This document shows positions 14,708 to 20,333 of a stretch of 20,333 nt of DNA, one piece after another; position 1 is the stretch's first letter; each line of letters begins with the position of its first letter. The notes below the pieces were generated by a model, which saw only the letters and a list, made by a program, of their open reading frames with translations, did no database searches and was not told the DNA's origin. Source of the stretch: Candidatus Pygmaiobacter gallistercoris (GTDB lineage Bacteria > Bacillota > Clostridia > Oscillospirales > Ruminococcaceae); assembly GCA_019113125.1 (NCBI GenBank), contig DXIA01000172.1, positions 1 through 20,333 of the forward strand, read 5' to 3'. The translations under genes were made by a program, and so were the position numbers.

Positions 14708-15310
14708 TCACCGCACCTTTCCGGCCATCGAGCGCAGGGCCAGTCTGACGAGCTCCTCCACCGGCAGCGATGGATCCAGCCGGGTGATCGCCTGCGCCGC
14801 CTCGCTCTGGTTGTAGCCCAGCGCGCAGAGCGCCGCGACCGCCTGGGCAGCGCCCCCAACCGGGGCAGCCGGTGCGAGATCGCCCGCCGTCACCTCGCCG
14901 ACGAGGCCCTTGCCGACCTTGTCCTTGAGCTCCAGCACAATCCGCTGGCCGAGTTTCGGGCCGACCCCGCTGGCGGCGGTAAACGCCTTGGCGTCCCCCG
15001 CCGAGATCGCAAGGGCCACCCGGTCGCAGGACAGTGCCGACAGGATCGCGAGCCCCACCTTCGGCCCGACACCGGAAACCCCGGTCAGCAGCCGGAACAT
15101 CTGTCGATCAGCCGCCGTGAGAAAGCCGAACAGTGAGATGTCGTTTTCCGATACATTTAAAAAAGTATAAAGGGTTGCCTGGGCCCCCTGGGCCGGCAGG
15201 GCCGACGCCGCAGACAGCGGCACCCGCACCTCATAGCCGACCCCGGCGCATTCAATGACCACCCGGTCGGTTCCCTTTTCCAGAATTTTCCCATTCAGAG
15301 AATAGATCAT
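14708..15310 (-). CDS. ruvA: Holliday junction branch migration protein RuvA
   Basis: A 200-residue protein, the normal RuvA length, that binds four-way junctions as a tetramer and positions the RuvB rings. The N-terminal OB fold is at about 1-62 (MIYSLNGKI start). Two helix-hairpin-helix motifs follow: LLTGVSGVGPKVGLAIL (about 74-90) and ASGVGPKLGQRIVLELKDK (113-131). The C-terminal RuvB-contacting domain spans about 155-200. The ATG at 15310 follows AGGAGAGGCA. The 50 open codons further upstream overlap ruvC out of frame and are not part of the protein. Confidence 0.96.
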   Translation of the reverse strand: MIYSLNGKILEKGTDRVVIECAGVGYEVRVPLSAASALPAQGAQATLYTFLNVSENDISLFGFLTAADRQMFRLLTGVSGVGPKVGLAILSALSCDRVALAISAGDAKAFTAASGVGPKLGQRIVLELKDKVGKGLVGEVTAGDLAPAAPVGGAAQAVAALCALGYNQSEAAQAITRLDPSLPVEELVRLALRSMAGKVR

Positions 15311-15338
15311 TGCCTCTCCTTCGTTTGATCCGCCGTCT

Positions 15339-15887
15339 TCAGCGGCCGCCGCGGCGGCTGAGATCCCCCGGCCGCAGATTGTAGTTGTTGACCGTCCCAG
15401 TGCGCCCGAACAGCTGGCTGCGGCTGGAATGCGCGTGGCAGATCGCCATCGCCAGCGCATCGGCGGTATCGTCGGGTTTGGGTACCTTTTCGAGATGCAA
15501 AATGGCGCGGGTCATCTCCTGCACCTGTTTCTTGACCGCCTTGCCATAGCCCGCCACCGCCTGTTTGACCTGCAGCGGGGTGTACTCAAAAACCGGAACC
15601 CCCGCCTTGCGGGCGGCCAGCAGGATCACCCCGCGGGCCTCCGCCACATAGATGACAGTGCTCTGGTTGTGGGCGTAGAACAGCGTCTCGATCGCCAGTG
15701 CCTGCGGGCGGGTGCGCGCGAGCAGCTCGACCATCTCGTCGTACACCTGGACCAGCCGCTCCTCAAACAGGGTGTGGGCCGGGGTGGTGATCGCGCCGTA
15801 CTCCACCACCGCAAACCGGCCGGCATTGTAGTCCAGCGCACCATAGCCGACAATCGCGTATCCAGGATCGATCCCGAGAATCCGCAT
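15339..15887 (-). CDS. ruvC: Crossover junction endodeoxyribonuclease RuvC
   Basis: A 182-residue nuclease that resolves Holliday junctions by paired nicks. The RNase H-like acidic residues are Asp7 (ILGIDPG), Glu67 (AIETLFYAHN) and Asp140/Asp143 (DDTADALAMA), matching the D-E-D-D set of the family. The ATG at 15887 follows AAAAGGAGGGG. The frame continues 30 codons upstream through the promoter region, which is not used. This is the first gene of the long minus-strand run. A 28-nt gap separates it from ruvA. No DinR/LexA-type box was seen in its upstream region. Confidence 0.97.
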   Translation of the reverse strand: MRILGIDPGYAIVGYGALDYNAGRFAVVEYGAITTPAHTLFEERLVQVYDEMVELLARTRPQALAIETLFYAHNQSTVIYVAEARGVILLAARKAGVPVFEYTPLQVKQAVAGYGKAVKKQVQEMTRAILHLEKVPKPDDTADALAMAICHAHSSRSQLFGRTGTVNNYNLRPGDLSRRGGR

Positions 15888-15948
15888 CCGCACCCCTCCT
15901 TTTCGGGGAGGCTGACCGCCCCGTCTTTTTGAGCCTACTAACCGATAT

Positions 15949-15977
15949 ATTATACCACAACGGCCCCTGTCGGGCAA
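15949..15977 (-). promoter_or_regulatory. Promoter of ruvC and the minus-strand run
   Basis: The minus strand has TATAAT (15954 to 15949) with TG one base upstream (extended -10), and TTGCCC (15977 to 15972) 17 bp upstream. The predicted start is near 15942, about 55 nt before the ruvC ATG. This is the only strong sigma-A-type promoter found for the ruvC-to-clpE run. Confidence 0.75.
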
Positions 15978-15985
15978 CTAAAACC

Positions 15986-16015
15986 GGACACCCCCCCCTC
16001 TTCTGTTTTGTGTCC
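15986..16015. other. GGACAC/GTGTCC inverted repeat with an eight-C run
   Basis: GGACAC (15986-15991) and GTGTCC (16010-16015) form an inverted repeat with an 18-nt centre, and C8 occupies 15991-15998. It lies just upstream of the ruvC -35 and upstream of the divergent tRNA-Val promoter. It is a possible operator, or chance. Confidence 0.3.
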
Positions 16016-16051
16016 CAAAAATTCCGCTGAAAATATTTTTGCAAAAAGGGC

Positions 16052-16080
16052 TTGATTTTATCGAAAAAGCGTTATATAAT
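16052..16080 (+). promoter_or_regulatory. Promoter of tRNA-Val
   Basis: TTGATT (16052-16057), a 17-bp spacer and TATAAT (16075-16080) give a near-consensus sigma-A promoter. The start should be near 16087, about 28 nt before the tRNA. Confidence 0.88.
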
Positions 16081-16089
16081 ATAACTCGT

Positions 16090-16104
16090 CGCCCGGCAAG
16101 GGCG
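16090..16104 (+). other. GC-rich hairpin in the pre-tRNA-Val leader
   Basis: CGCCC (16090-16094) and GGGCG (16100-16104) can form a 5-bp stem around GGCAA just after the predicted transcription start. Ten nucleotides separate it from the tRNA 5' end. A similar hairpin occupies the leader of tRNA-Gly in this window. Confidence 0.5.
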
Positions 16105-16114
16105 CGGGATTTAT

Positions 16115-16190
16115 GGGCGGTTAGCTCAGCTGGTAGAGCACCTGCTTGACGTGCAGGGGGTCAGGGATTCGAGTTCCTTACCGCCCACCA
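16115..16190 (+). tRNA. tRNA-Val (anticodon GAC)
   Basis: A full 76-nt cloverleaf with acceptor stem GGGCGGT/ACCGCCC, discriminator A and encoded CCA (16188-16190). The D arm is GCTC...GAGC. The anticodon stem-loop is CCTGC-TTGACGT-GCAGG with anticodon GAC. The T arm is AGGGA-TTCGAGT-TCCTT, with one G-U pair. It reads GUC/GUU valine codons. A single-gene unit with its own promoter and terminator. Confidence 0.97.
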
Positions 16191-16232
16191 AAACGCATCA
16201 GAACAGCCATTTGGCAGTCTGATGCGTTTTTT
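16191..16232 (+). terminator. Intrinsic terminator of tRNA-Val
   Basis: A 12-bp outer stem (AAACGCATCAGA, 16191-16202, with 16218-16229) and an inner GCC/GGC pairing end in a six-T run. The A-run begins immediately after the CCA end, so the primary transcript has almost no trailer before the hairpin. Confidence 0.93.
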
Positions 16233-16254
16233 GTTTATTTTGTTTGTCTTGAAG

Positions 16255-16286
16255 AAAAGCGCATTGCACCGTGCAATGCGCTTTCT
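16255..16286 (-). terminator. Intrinsic terminator of ansA
   Basis: On the minus strand the stem AAAGCGCATTGC... pairs with its inverted copy (16284 to 16273 and 16267 to 16256) and is followed by TTTTCTTC. It begins about 6 nt after the asparaginase stop codon. It faces the tRNA-Val terminator, so the convergent units are insulated by two separate hairpins. Confidence 0.88.
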
Positions 16287-16290
16287 CTGG

Positions 16291-17289
16291 TTATGATTCC
16301 TCCGCACAGAGCAGATCACAGGCCACCGGCGTGTAAAACAGCCGGCGGACCTCCTCGGGTCGCCGGGTGCGTCCGAGCGCCCACATCAGTTTTGCGAGCA
16401 CCGCCTCGGTGGTCATGTCATAGGCTTCGAGTACCCCCGGCACCCCCTTGAGCGCATGTCCGACCTGGTAGACGCCGAGATCGCTCCCCTCATTCTGCAC
16501 CTGGGTGGTCATCACCACCACCTTGCCCTGCTGTGCGGCCTGCTGCACCGCCTCAAGATATCCGCCGTCGGTGGGCAGTCCTCCGACCCCAAAACTCTCC
16601 ACAATAACTGCATCATTCTCGCTGAGCAGCATCCGCAGCAGTGCGGCGCTGGCGCCGGGGATCAGCTTGAGCAGCGCGACCTTTTGGTCCAGCGTGTCGT
16701 AAAAGGTCGGCTGCTTTTCGCATGCCGGCTGCAGATAGGGGATCAATCTGCCCTCCCGCAGCACCCCGAGCACCGGGTAGTTGATGCTGGAGAAGGCGGA
16801 AAAGCTCTTGGTATAGGTTTTGCGGGCACGGGTGCCGGCGATCACCATGCCGCCGAAGACGATCTGCACCCCACCGATCCGGCCGTCGCAGGCGCAGCCG
16901 AAACAGTCCAGCAGATTACTGCGGGAGTCGGTGCCCTCCATATGGATCGGTTTTTGACCGCCGGTGAGCAGGATCGGTTTCGGGCTGTTCTGGATCAGGT
17001 AGCTCAGCGCCGCCGCGGTGTAGGCCATCGTGTCGGTGCCGTGGCAGATGACAAACCCGTCGTAGCGATCATAGCCTTCCCGCACCGCCGATGCAATCTG
17101 CAGCCAGTGATCCGGGGTCATGTTGGTGCTGTCGATGCTGCACACCTGCAGGCAATCGACCTCGCACATCTCTTTCAGGGTGGGGACAAACCGCAGCAGA
17201 TCCTCGGTGGAAAAGCCGGGGGTCAGGCCGGATTCGGTGAGTTCCGAGGCGATGGTGCCGCCGGTGCCGATCATCAGGATTTTTTTCAT
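16291..17289 (-). CDS. ansA: L-asparaginase, type I (AnsA-like)
   Basis: A 332-residue cytoplasmic enzyme that hydrolyses asparagine to aspartate and ammonia. The first catalytic threonine is Thr12 in GTGGTIAS (8-15). The second pair is Thr85-Asp86 in CHGTDTMAYTA (82-92). A lysine in RARKTYTKSFSAF (Lys157 by alignment with the E. coli type I enzyme) completes the site. There is no signal peptide, and length matches E. coli AnsA. The ATG at 17289 follows AAGGAG at good spacing. The reading frame stays open far upstream, antisense to typA, but that part has no homology and lies beyond the promoter. It is transcribed away from typA, with a candidate promoter and mini-ORF before it. Confidence 0.95.
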   Translation of the reverse strand: MKKILMIGTGGTIASELTESGLTPGFSTEDLLRFVPTLKEMCEVDCLQVCSIDSTNMTPDHWLQIASAVREGYDRYDGFVICHGTDTMAYTAAALSYLIQNSPKPILLTGGQKPIHMEGTDSRSNLLDCFGCACDGRIGGVQIVFGGMVIAGTRARKTYTKSFSAFSSINYPVLGVLREGRLIPYLQPACEKQPTFYDTLDQKVALLKLIPGASAALLRMLLSENDAVIVESFGVGGLPTDGGYLEAVQQAAQQGKVVVMTTQVQNEGSDLGVYQVGHALKGVPGVLEAYDMTTEAVLAKLMWALGRTRRPEEVRRLFYTPVACDLLCAEES

Positions 17290-17303
17290 CCGTCTGCTCC
17301 TTT

Positions 17304-17327
17304 TCACTGATGTTGTCTGTTCTTCAT
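17304..17327 (-). CDS. Possible leader mini-ORF before ansA (MKNRQHQ)
   Basis: ATG at 17327 opens a seven-codon frame, M-K-N-R-Q-H-Q, that ends in TGA 14 nt before the ansA start. It is preceded by AGGAAAGG. It lies inside the predicted ansA leader, in a different frame from ansA. Three of its seven residues are Asn or Gln, which is suggestive beside an asparaginase gene but could be chance. Translation is unproven. Confidence 0.3.
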   Translation of the reverse strand: MKNRQHQ

Positions 17328-17345
17328 CCTTTCCTATTCCCTCTG

Positions 17346-17374
17346 ATTCTATCACAGACCGCCTGGTTTTTCCA
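17346..17374 (-). promoter_or_regulatory. Candidate promoter of ansA
   Basis: The minus strand has TAGAAT (17351 to 17346) with TG at the extended -10 position and a weak -35, TGGAAA (17374 to 17369), 17 bp upstream. The predicted start near 17339 leaves a leader of about 50 nt that contains the mini-ORF. Confidence 0.5.
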
Positions 17375-17393
17375 GCGCGGCGGCCGACATCGC

Positions 17394-17422
17394 TTGACAT
17401 CTTTTTTTGCCTGTTGTAAAAT
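17394..17422 (+). promoter_or_regulatory. Promoter of typA
   Basis: A perfect -35 TTGACA (17394-17399), a 17-bp spacer and TAAAAT (17417-17422) give a strong sigma-A promoter. The predicted start near 17429 leaves a leader of about 38 nt before the typA ATG. Confidence 0.88.
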
Positions 17423-17466
17423 AATATGTCCGTGTATTGGAATCTGATAAAAAAGGGACGGAATCT

Positions 17467-19296
17467 ATGGAAAGAAAAGATCTGCGTAATATTGCGATCA
17501 TCGCCCACGTCGACCACGGCAAAACCACCCTCGTGGACGAGATGCTCAAGCAGAGCGGCGTTTTTCGGGACAATCAGGTTGTCGCCGACCGGGTGATGGA
17601 CTCGGGAGACATCGAGCGGGAGCGCGGCATTACCATCCTGTCGAAGAACGCATCCACCGTTTACAACGGTGTCAAAATCAACATCGTCGACACCCCGGGC
17701 CACGCCGATTTTGGCGGTGAGGTCGAGCGGGTGCTCAAGATGGTCAACGGCGTGCTGCTGCTGGTGGACGCGGCTGAGGGCCCGATGCCCCAGACCCGTT
17801 TCGTGCTGCAGAAGGCGCTGGACCAGAACCTGTCCATCGTCATTGTCATCAACAAGATCGATCGCCCGGATGCCCGGATCAAAGAGGTCATCGACGAGAT
17901 CCTGCTGCTGCTGATGGACATGGGCGCCACCGATGAGCAGCTGGACTCCCCGATGCTCTTCTGCTCCGGCCGGGCCGGCACCGCGAGCTACTCGCCCGAC
18001 GTGCCGGGCACCGATCTCAAGCCGCTGTTTGACACGATTCTCGAGTATGTCAAGCCGCCGGTCGGCGACCCCTCGGCGCCGCTGCAGTGTCTTGTCTCCT
18101 GCATCGACTACAACGAGTTTGTCGGCCGCACCGCGATCGGACGGATCGACGCCGGCACCATGAAGGTCGGCCAGAATGTGACCGTCTGCGACTGGCACAA
18201 CCCCGACCTGCACAAGAACGCCCATATCACCGCGCTGTACGCCTTCTCCGGCGTCGGCCGCAAGGAGATCGAGTCCGCCAGCGCCGGCGACATCGTGGTG
18301 TTCTCCGGCATCGAGGATGTCACCATCGGCAACACCATCTGCGAGGCGGGTGTTCCCAACCCGATCAACTTCGTCAAGATCACCGATCCGACCGTTGAGA
18401 TGACCTTCTCGGTCAACGATTCCCCGTTTGCCGGCAAGGAGGGCAAGTTTGTCACCAGCCGTCAGATCCGCGACCGGCTGCACCGGGAGCTGCTGCGGGA
18501 TGTCGCGCTGGCCGTCGAGGACTCCGCCACCACCGACAGTTTCCGGGTCATGGGCCGCGGTGAGATGCATCTGTCCATCCTGATCGAGAAGATGCGCCGC
18601 GAGGGTTATGAGTTCCAGGTCTCGCCCCCGAAGGTGCTCTACCATGTCGACGAGAACGGCAACAAGCAGGAGCCGTACGAGCTGGTCGTGATCGATGTGC
18701 CCACCGAGTATCAGGGCGCTGTCATCGAGAAACTCTCCTCCCGCAAGGGCGAGTTGGTCGAGATGCATCCGCAGGGCGACAGCCGGATGCGGATCGAGTT
18801 CAAGATTCCCTCCCGCGGCCTCTTCGGCTACCGCAGTGAGTTCCTCTCTGCGACCCGCGGCGAGGGCATTCTGAACACCATCTTTGACGGCTACGGCGAG
18901 TACAAGGGCGATCTGCCCACCCGCACCACCGGTTCTCTGATCAGTTTTGAGACCGGCACCGCCGTCACCTACGGCCTGTACAACGCGCAGGAGCGCGGCA
19001 CCCTGTTTATCGGGGCGGGTGAGCCGGTCTATGAGGGCATGGTCATCGGCATGAATCCCAAGGGGGATGATATGGCGGTCAATGTCTGCAAGACCAAGCA
19101 TCTGACCAACACCCGTGCCTCGGGCAGTGACGACGCGCTGCGGCTGATCCCGCCCCGCCGGTTCAGCCTTGAGGAGGCGCTGGAGTTCCTCAACACCGAC
19201 GAGCTGCTGGAGGTCACCCCGAAGAGCTACCGCATCCGCAAGCAGATTCTCAACAACGAACAGCGGATGAAGGCGACCAAGGGCAAAAAATCCTGA
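17467..19296 (+). CDS. typA: Ribosome-associated translational GTPase TypA/BipA
   Basis: A 609-residue GTPase of the EF-G/LepA superfamily that binds ribosomes and supports ribosome assembly and growth under stress. G motifs are in order: G1 AHVDHGKT (13-20), G2 RGITI (53-57), G3 DTPGH (75-79), G4 NKID (129-132). Domains II, III and V and the TypA-specific C-terminal domain follow to residue 609, a normal length. The ATG at 17467 has AAAAGGGA 8-9 nt upstream. An in-frame TTG at 17437 is possible but has no ribosome site. The gene is monocistronic, with its own promoter and a bidirectional terminator, and is divergent from ansA. Confidence 0.97.
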   Translation: MERKDLRNIAIIAHVDHGKTTLVDEMLKQSGVFRDNQVVADRVMDSGDIERERGITILSKNASTVYNGVKINIVDTPGHADFGGEVERVLKMVNGVLLLVDAAEGPMPQTRFVLQKALDQNLSIVIVINKIDRPDARIKEVIDEILLLLMDMGATDEQLDSPMLFCSGRAGTASYSPDVPGTDLKPLFDTILEYVKPPVGDPSAPLQCLVSCIDYNEFVGRTAIGRIDAGTMKVGQNVTVCDWHNPDLHKNAHITALYAFSGVGRKEIESASAGDIVVFSGIEDVTIGNTICEAGVPNPINFVKITDPTVEMTFSVNDSPFAGKEGKFVTSRQIRDRLHRELLRDVALAVEDSATTDSFRVMGRGEMHLSILIEKMRREGYEFQVSPPKVLYHVDENGNKQEPYELVVIDVPTEYQGAVIEKLSSRKGELVEMHPQGDSRMRIEFKIPSRGLFGYRSEFLSATRGEGILNTIFDGYGEYKGDLPTRTTGSLISFETGTAVTYGLYNAQERGTLFIGAGEPVYEGMVIGMNPKGDDMAVNVCKTKHLTNTRASGSDDALRLIPPRRFSLEEALEFLNTDELLEVTPKSYRIRKQILNNEQRMKATKGKKS

Positions 19297-19309
19297 TTAA
19301 AGTCATCAT

Positions 19310-19348
19310 AAAAAAGACCGGACGATCATCGATCGTCCGGTCTTTTTT
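19310..19348. terminator. Bidirectional intrinsic terminator
   Basis: An almost perfect 18-bp arm pair (19310-19327 with 19331-19348) around an ATC loop includes GACCGGACGATC and is bounded by A6 and T6. It serves plus-strand typA and the convergent minus-strand SDR gene. Confidence 0.95.
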
Positions 19349-19363
19349 CATGGCTCCGACCGC

Positions 19364-20215
19364 TTATACGCCGGAGTAGGCGGAGAACCCGCCGTCGATC
19401 GGCAGCACAACGCCGGTGATAAAGCTGGCAGCCTTTTCATTGAGCAGGAAAAGGACAGCCCCCTCCAGCTCGCTGCTCTCCCCGAACCGTCCCATCGGGG
19501 TAGCGGCAAGGATTTTGCCGGTGCGGGCGGTGGGGGTGCCGTCATCGTTCCAGAGCAGTTTTGCGTTCTGTTTGGTGGAAAAGAATCCCGGTGCAATCGC
19601 ATTGACCCGGATGCCCACCTTCGAGAAATGAACCGCAAGCCACTGGGTGAAGTTCGAAATCGCGGCCTTCGCGCCGGAATAAGCCGGAATCTTGGTCAGC
19701 GGCGTAAAGGCATTCATGCTGCTGATATTCAGGATATTGCAGCCCTTTCGGCCGATCATCTGGCAGGCAAACGCCTGGGTGGGCAGCAGGGTGCCAAGAA
19801 AATTGAGGTTGAAGACAAACCCGACGCCGTCCGGATCAAGATCAAAAAAGCTCTTTGTCTCGCTGTCGAGATCACCGATCTCGAAATACTCCTTGTCGGT
19901 GGTCGCTCGGGGGTTGTTTCCGCCCGCACCGTTGATCAGAATATCGCAGGGCCCGAGCTCGGCGGCGACGCGGTCCGCAACGGCGGCGCAGTCCTCCTTC
20001 TTGAGGACATTGCAGCAATACGCCTTTGCCGTTCCACCCTCGGCATTGATCTCATCGGCAAATTTCTGCGCGGCCTCCTCGTTCAGGTCGAGCAGGGCAA
20101 CCTTTGCCCCTGCGGCGGCGAGGACCTTGGAAAAGGCGCTGCAGAGCACCCCGCCCGCGCCGGTGACAACTGCGACCTTTCCGGTCAGATCGGTATTCAA
20201 TACATTTTCTTTCAT
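19364..20215 (-). CDS. SDR family oxidoreductase, probable D-mannonate oxidoreductase
   Basis: A 283-residue short-chain dehydrogenase/reductase. The dinucleotide-binding loop is TGAGGVLCSA (18-27), and Asp43 after the second strand suggests NAD(H). The NNAG-type motif is NGAGG (95-99). The active site is Ser165/Ser166 with Tyr179 and Lys183 in YSGAK. The C-terminal GGFSAYSGV is typical. The GGVLCSA loop and the long FFDLDPDGVGFVFNLNFLGT stretch (about 123-142) resemble the SDR group annotated as D-mannonate oxidoreductase, which interconverts fructuronate and mannonate in hexuronate breakdown. That substrate call is from memory of the family and is less certain than the fold. The ATG at 20215 has GAGGGAAAG upstream. 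It is 20 nt downstream of another gene in the same direction, so part of an operon entering from the right. Confidence 0.8.
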   Translation of the reverse strand: MKENVLNTDLTGKVAVVTGAGGVLCSAFSKVLAAAGAKVALLDLNEEAAQKFADEINAEGGTAKAYCCNVLKKEDCAAVADRVAAELGPCDILINGAGGNNPRATTDKEYFEIGDLDSETKSFFDLDPDGVGFVFNLNFLGTLLPTQAFACQMIGRKGCNILNISSMNAFTPLTKIPAYSGAKAAISNFTQWLAVHFSKVGIRVNAIAPGFFSTKQNAKLLWNDDGTPTARTGKILAATPMGRFGESSELEGAVLFLLNEKAASFITGVVLPIDGGFSAYSGV

Positions 20216-20235
20216 CTTGTCTTTCCCTCTCTTTC

Positions 20236-20333
20236 TTATCTCTGCACCAGATGCACCGCAAATCCGGCAATCTCCTGTGCCAGATAGGCGGACTTGTCGG
20301 TGATGGTCTCCTCCTTAAAGGCGACCCCCTTTG
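20236..20333 (-). CDS. 3' end of an unidentified gene
   Basis: The last 31 codons of a minus-strand gene that continues past the window edge. The visible residues end in AGFAVHLVQR and a TAA stop at 20238-20236. They are predicted helical and show no motif I can name. It ends 20 nt before the SDR start in the same direction, so the two are probably co-transcribed. A hexuronate-pathway enzyme would fit the neighbour, but nothing in the visible residues shows this. Confidence 0.6.
   Translation of the reverse strand, partial: KGVAFKEETITDKSAYLAQEIAGFAVHLVQR

Noticed and set aside
15888..16114. A DinR/LexA (SOS) box upstream of ruvC
   Set aside because: No CGAAC-N4-GTTCG-like site was found on inspection; the inverted repeat present is of a different sequence.
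17290..19101. Upstream extension of the asparaginase frame (936 codons in total) across the antisense of typA
   Set aside because: The extension crosses the divergent promoters and mirrors the typA coding sequence. Only the C-terminal 332 residues match asparaginase, and a good ribosome site precedes Met at 17289.

Overview
The window looks like chromosomal housekeeping DNA from a GC-rich member of the Clostridia, probably order Oscillospirales. This is an inference. It rests on Firmicutes-type Shine-Dalgarno sites, a ClpE-type unfoldase with an N-terminal zinc finger, a group II ECF transporter core with truA, the ruvC-ruvA-ruvB order, a DUF5711-type protein, and rubredoxin/ferredoxin fusion proteins typical of anaerobes. 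GC-rich coding sequence alternates with AT-rich promoter gaps. No phage, transposon, CRISPR array or defence genes were seen.

Left end (1-1520): an AT-rich control region with a long inverted repeat precedes two overlapping plus-strand genes for iron-sulfur/rubredoxin fusion proteins. They end at a bidirectional terminator shared with a convergent MATE-family exporter (1521-2900, minus). A minus-strand tRNA-Gly(TCC) with its own strong promoter and terminator follows.

Centre (3180-15887): twelve genes all read on the minus strand. In transcription order they are ruvC, ruvA, ruvB, glmM, an RlmI/RlmK-like methyltransferase, ecfA1, ecfA2, ecfT, truA, a DUF5711-type membrane-anchored protein, a CvpA-family membrane protein and a ClpE-like unfoldase. 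Several neighbours overlap at stop/start codons, and I see no convincing internal terminator. A good promoter lies before ruvC, and weaker internal candidates lie before cvpA and clpE. The group combines Holliday-junction processing, cell-wall precursor synthesis, rRNA and tRNA modification, vitamin/micronutrient uptake energisation and protein quality control.

Right end (16075-20333): a plus-strand tRNA-Val(GAC) with its own promoter and terminator, then a divergent pair of L-asparaginase (minus) and the ribosome-associated GTPase TypA/BipA (plus). A second bidirectional terminator separates TypA from a minus-strand SDR oxidoreductase resembling D-mannonate oxidoreductases. The last 98 bases hold the 3' end of another minus-strand gene that I cannot name.

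No gene-free stretch exceeds about 230 bases. The most unusual items are the rubredoxin/ferredoxin fusion pair, the GC-rich hairpins at the start of both pre-tRNA leaders, a possible seven-residue leader peptide before asparaginase, and the ECF-truA block sitting away from its usual ribosomal-protein neighbours.
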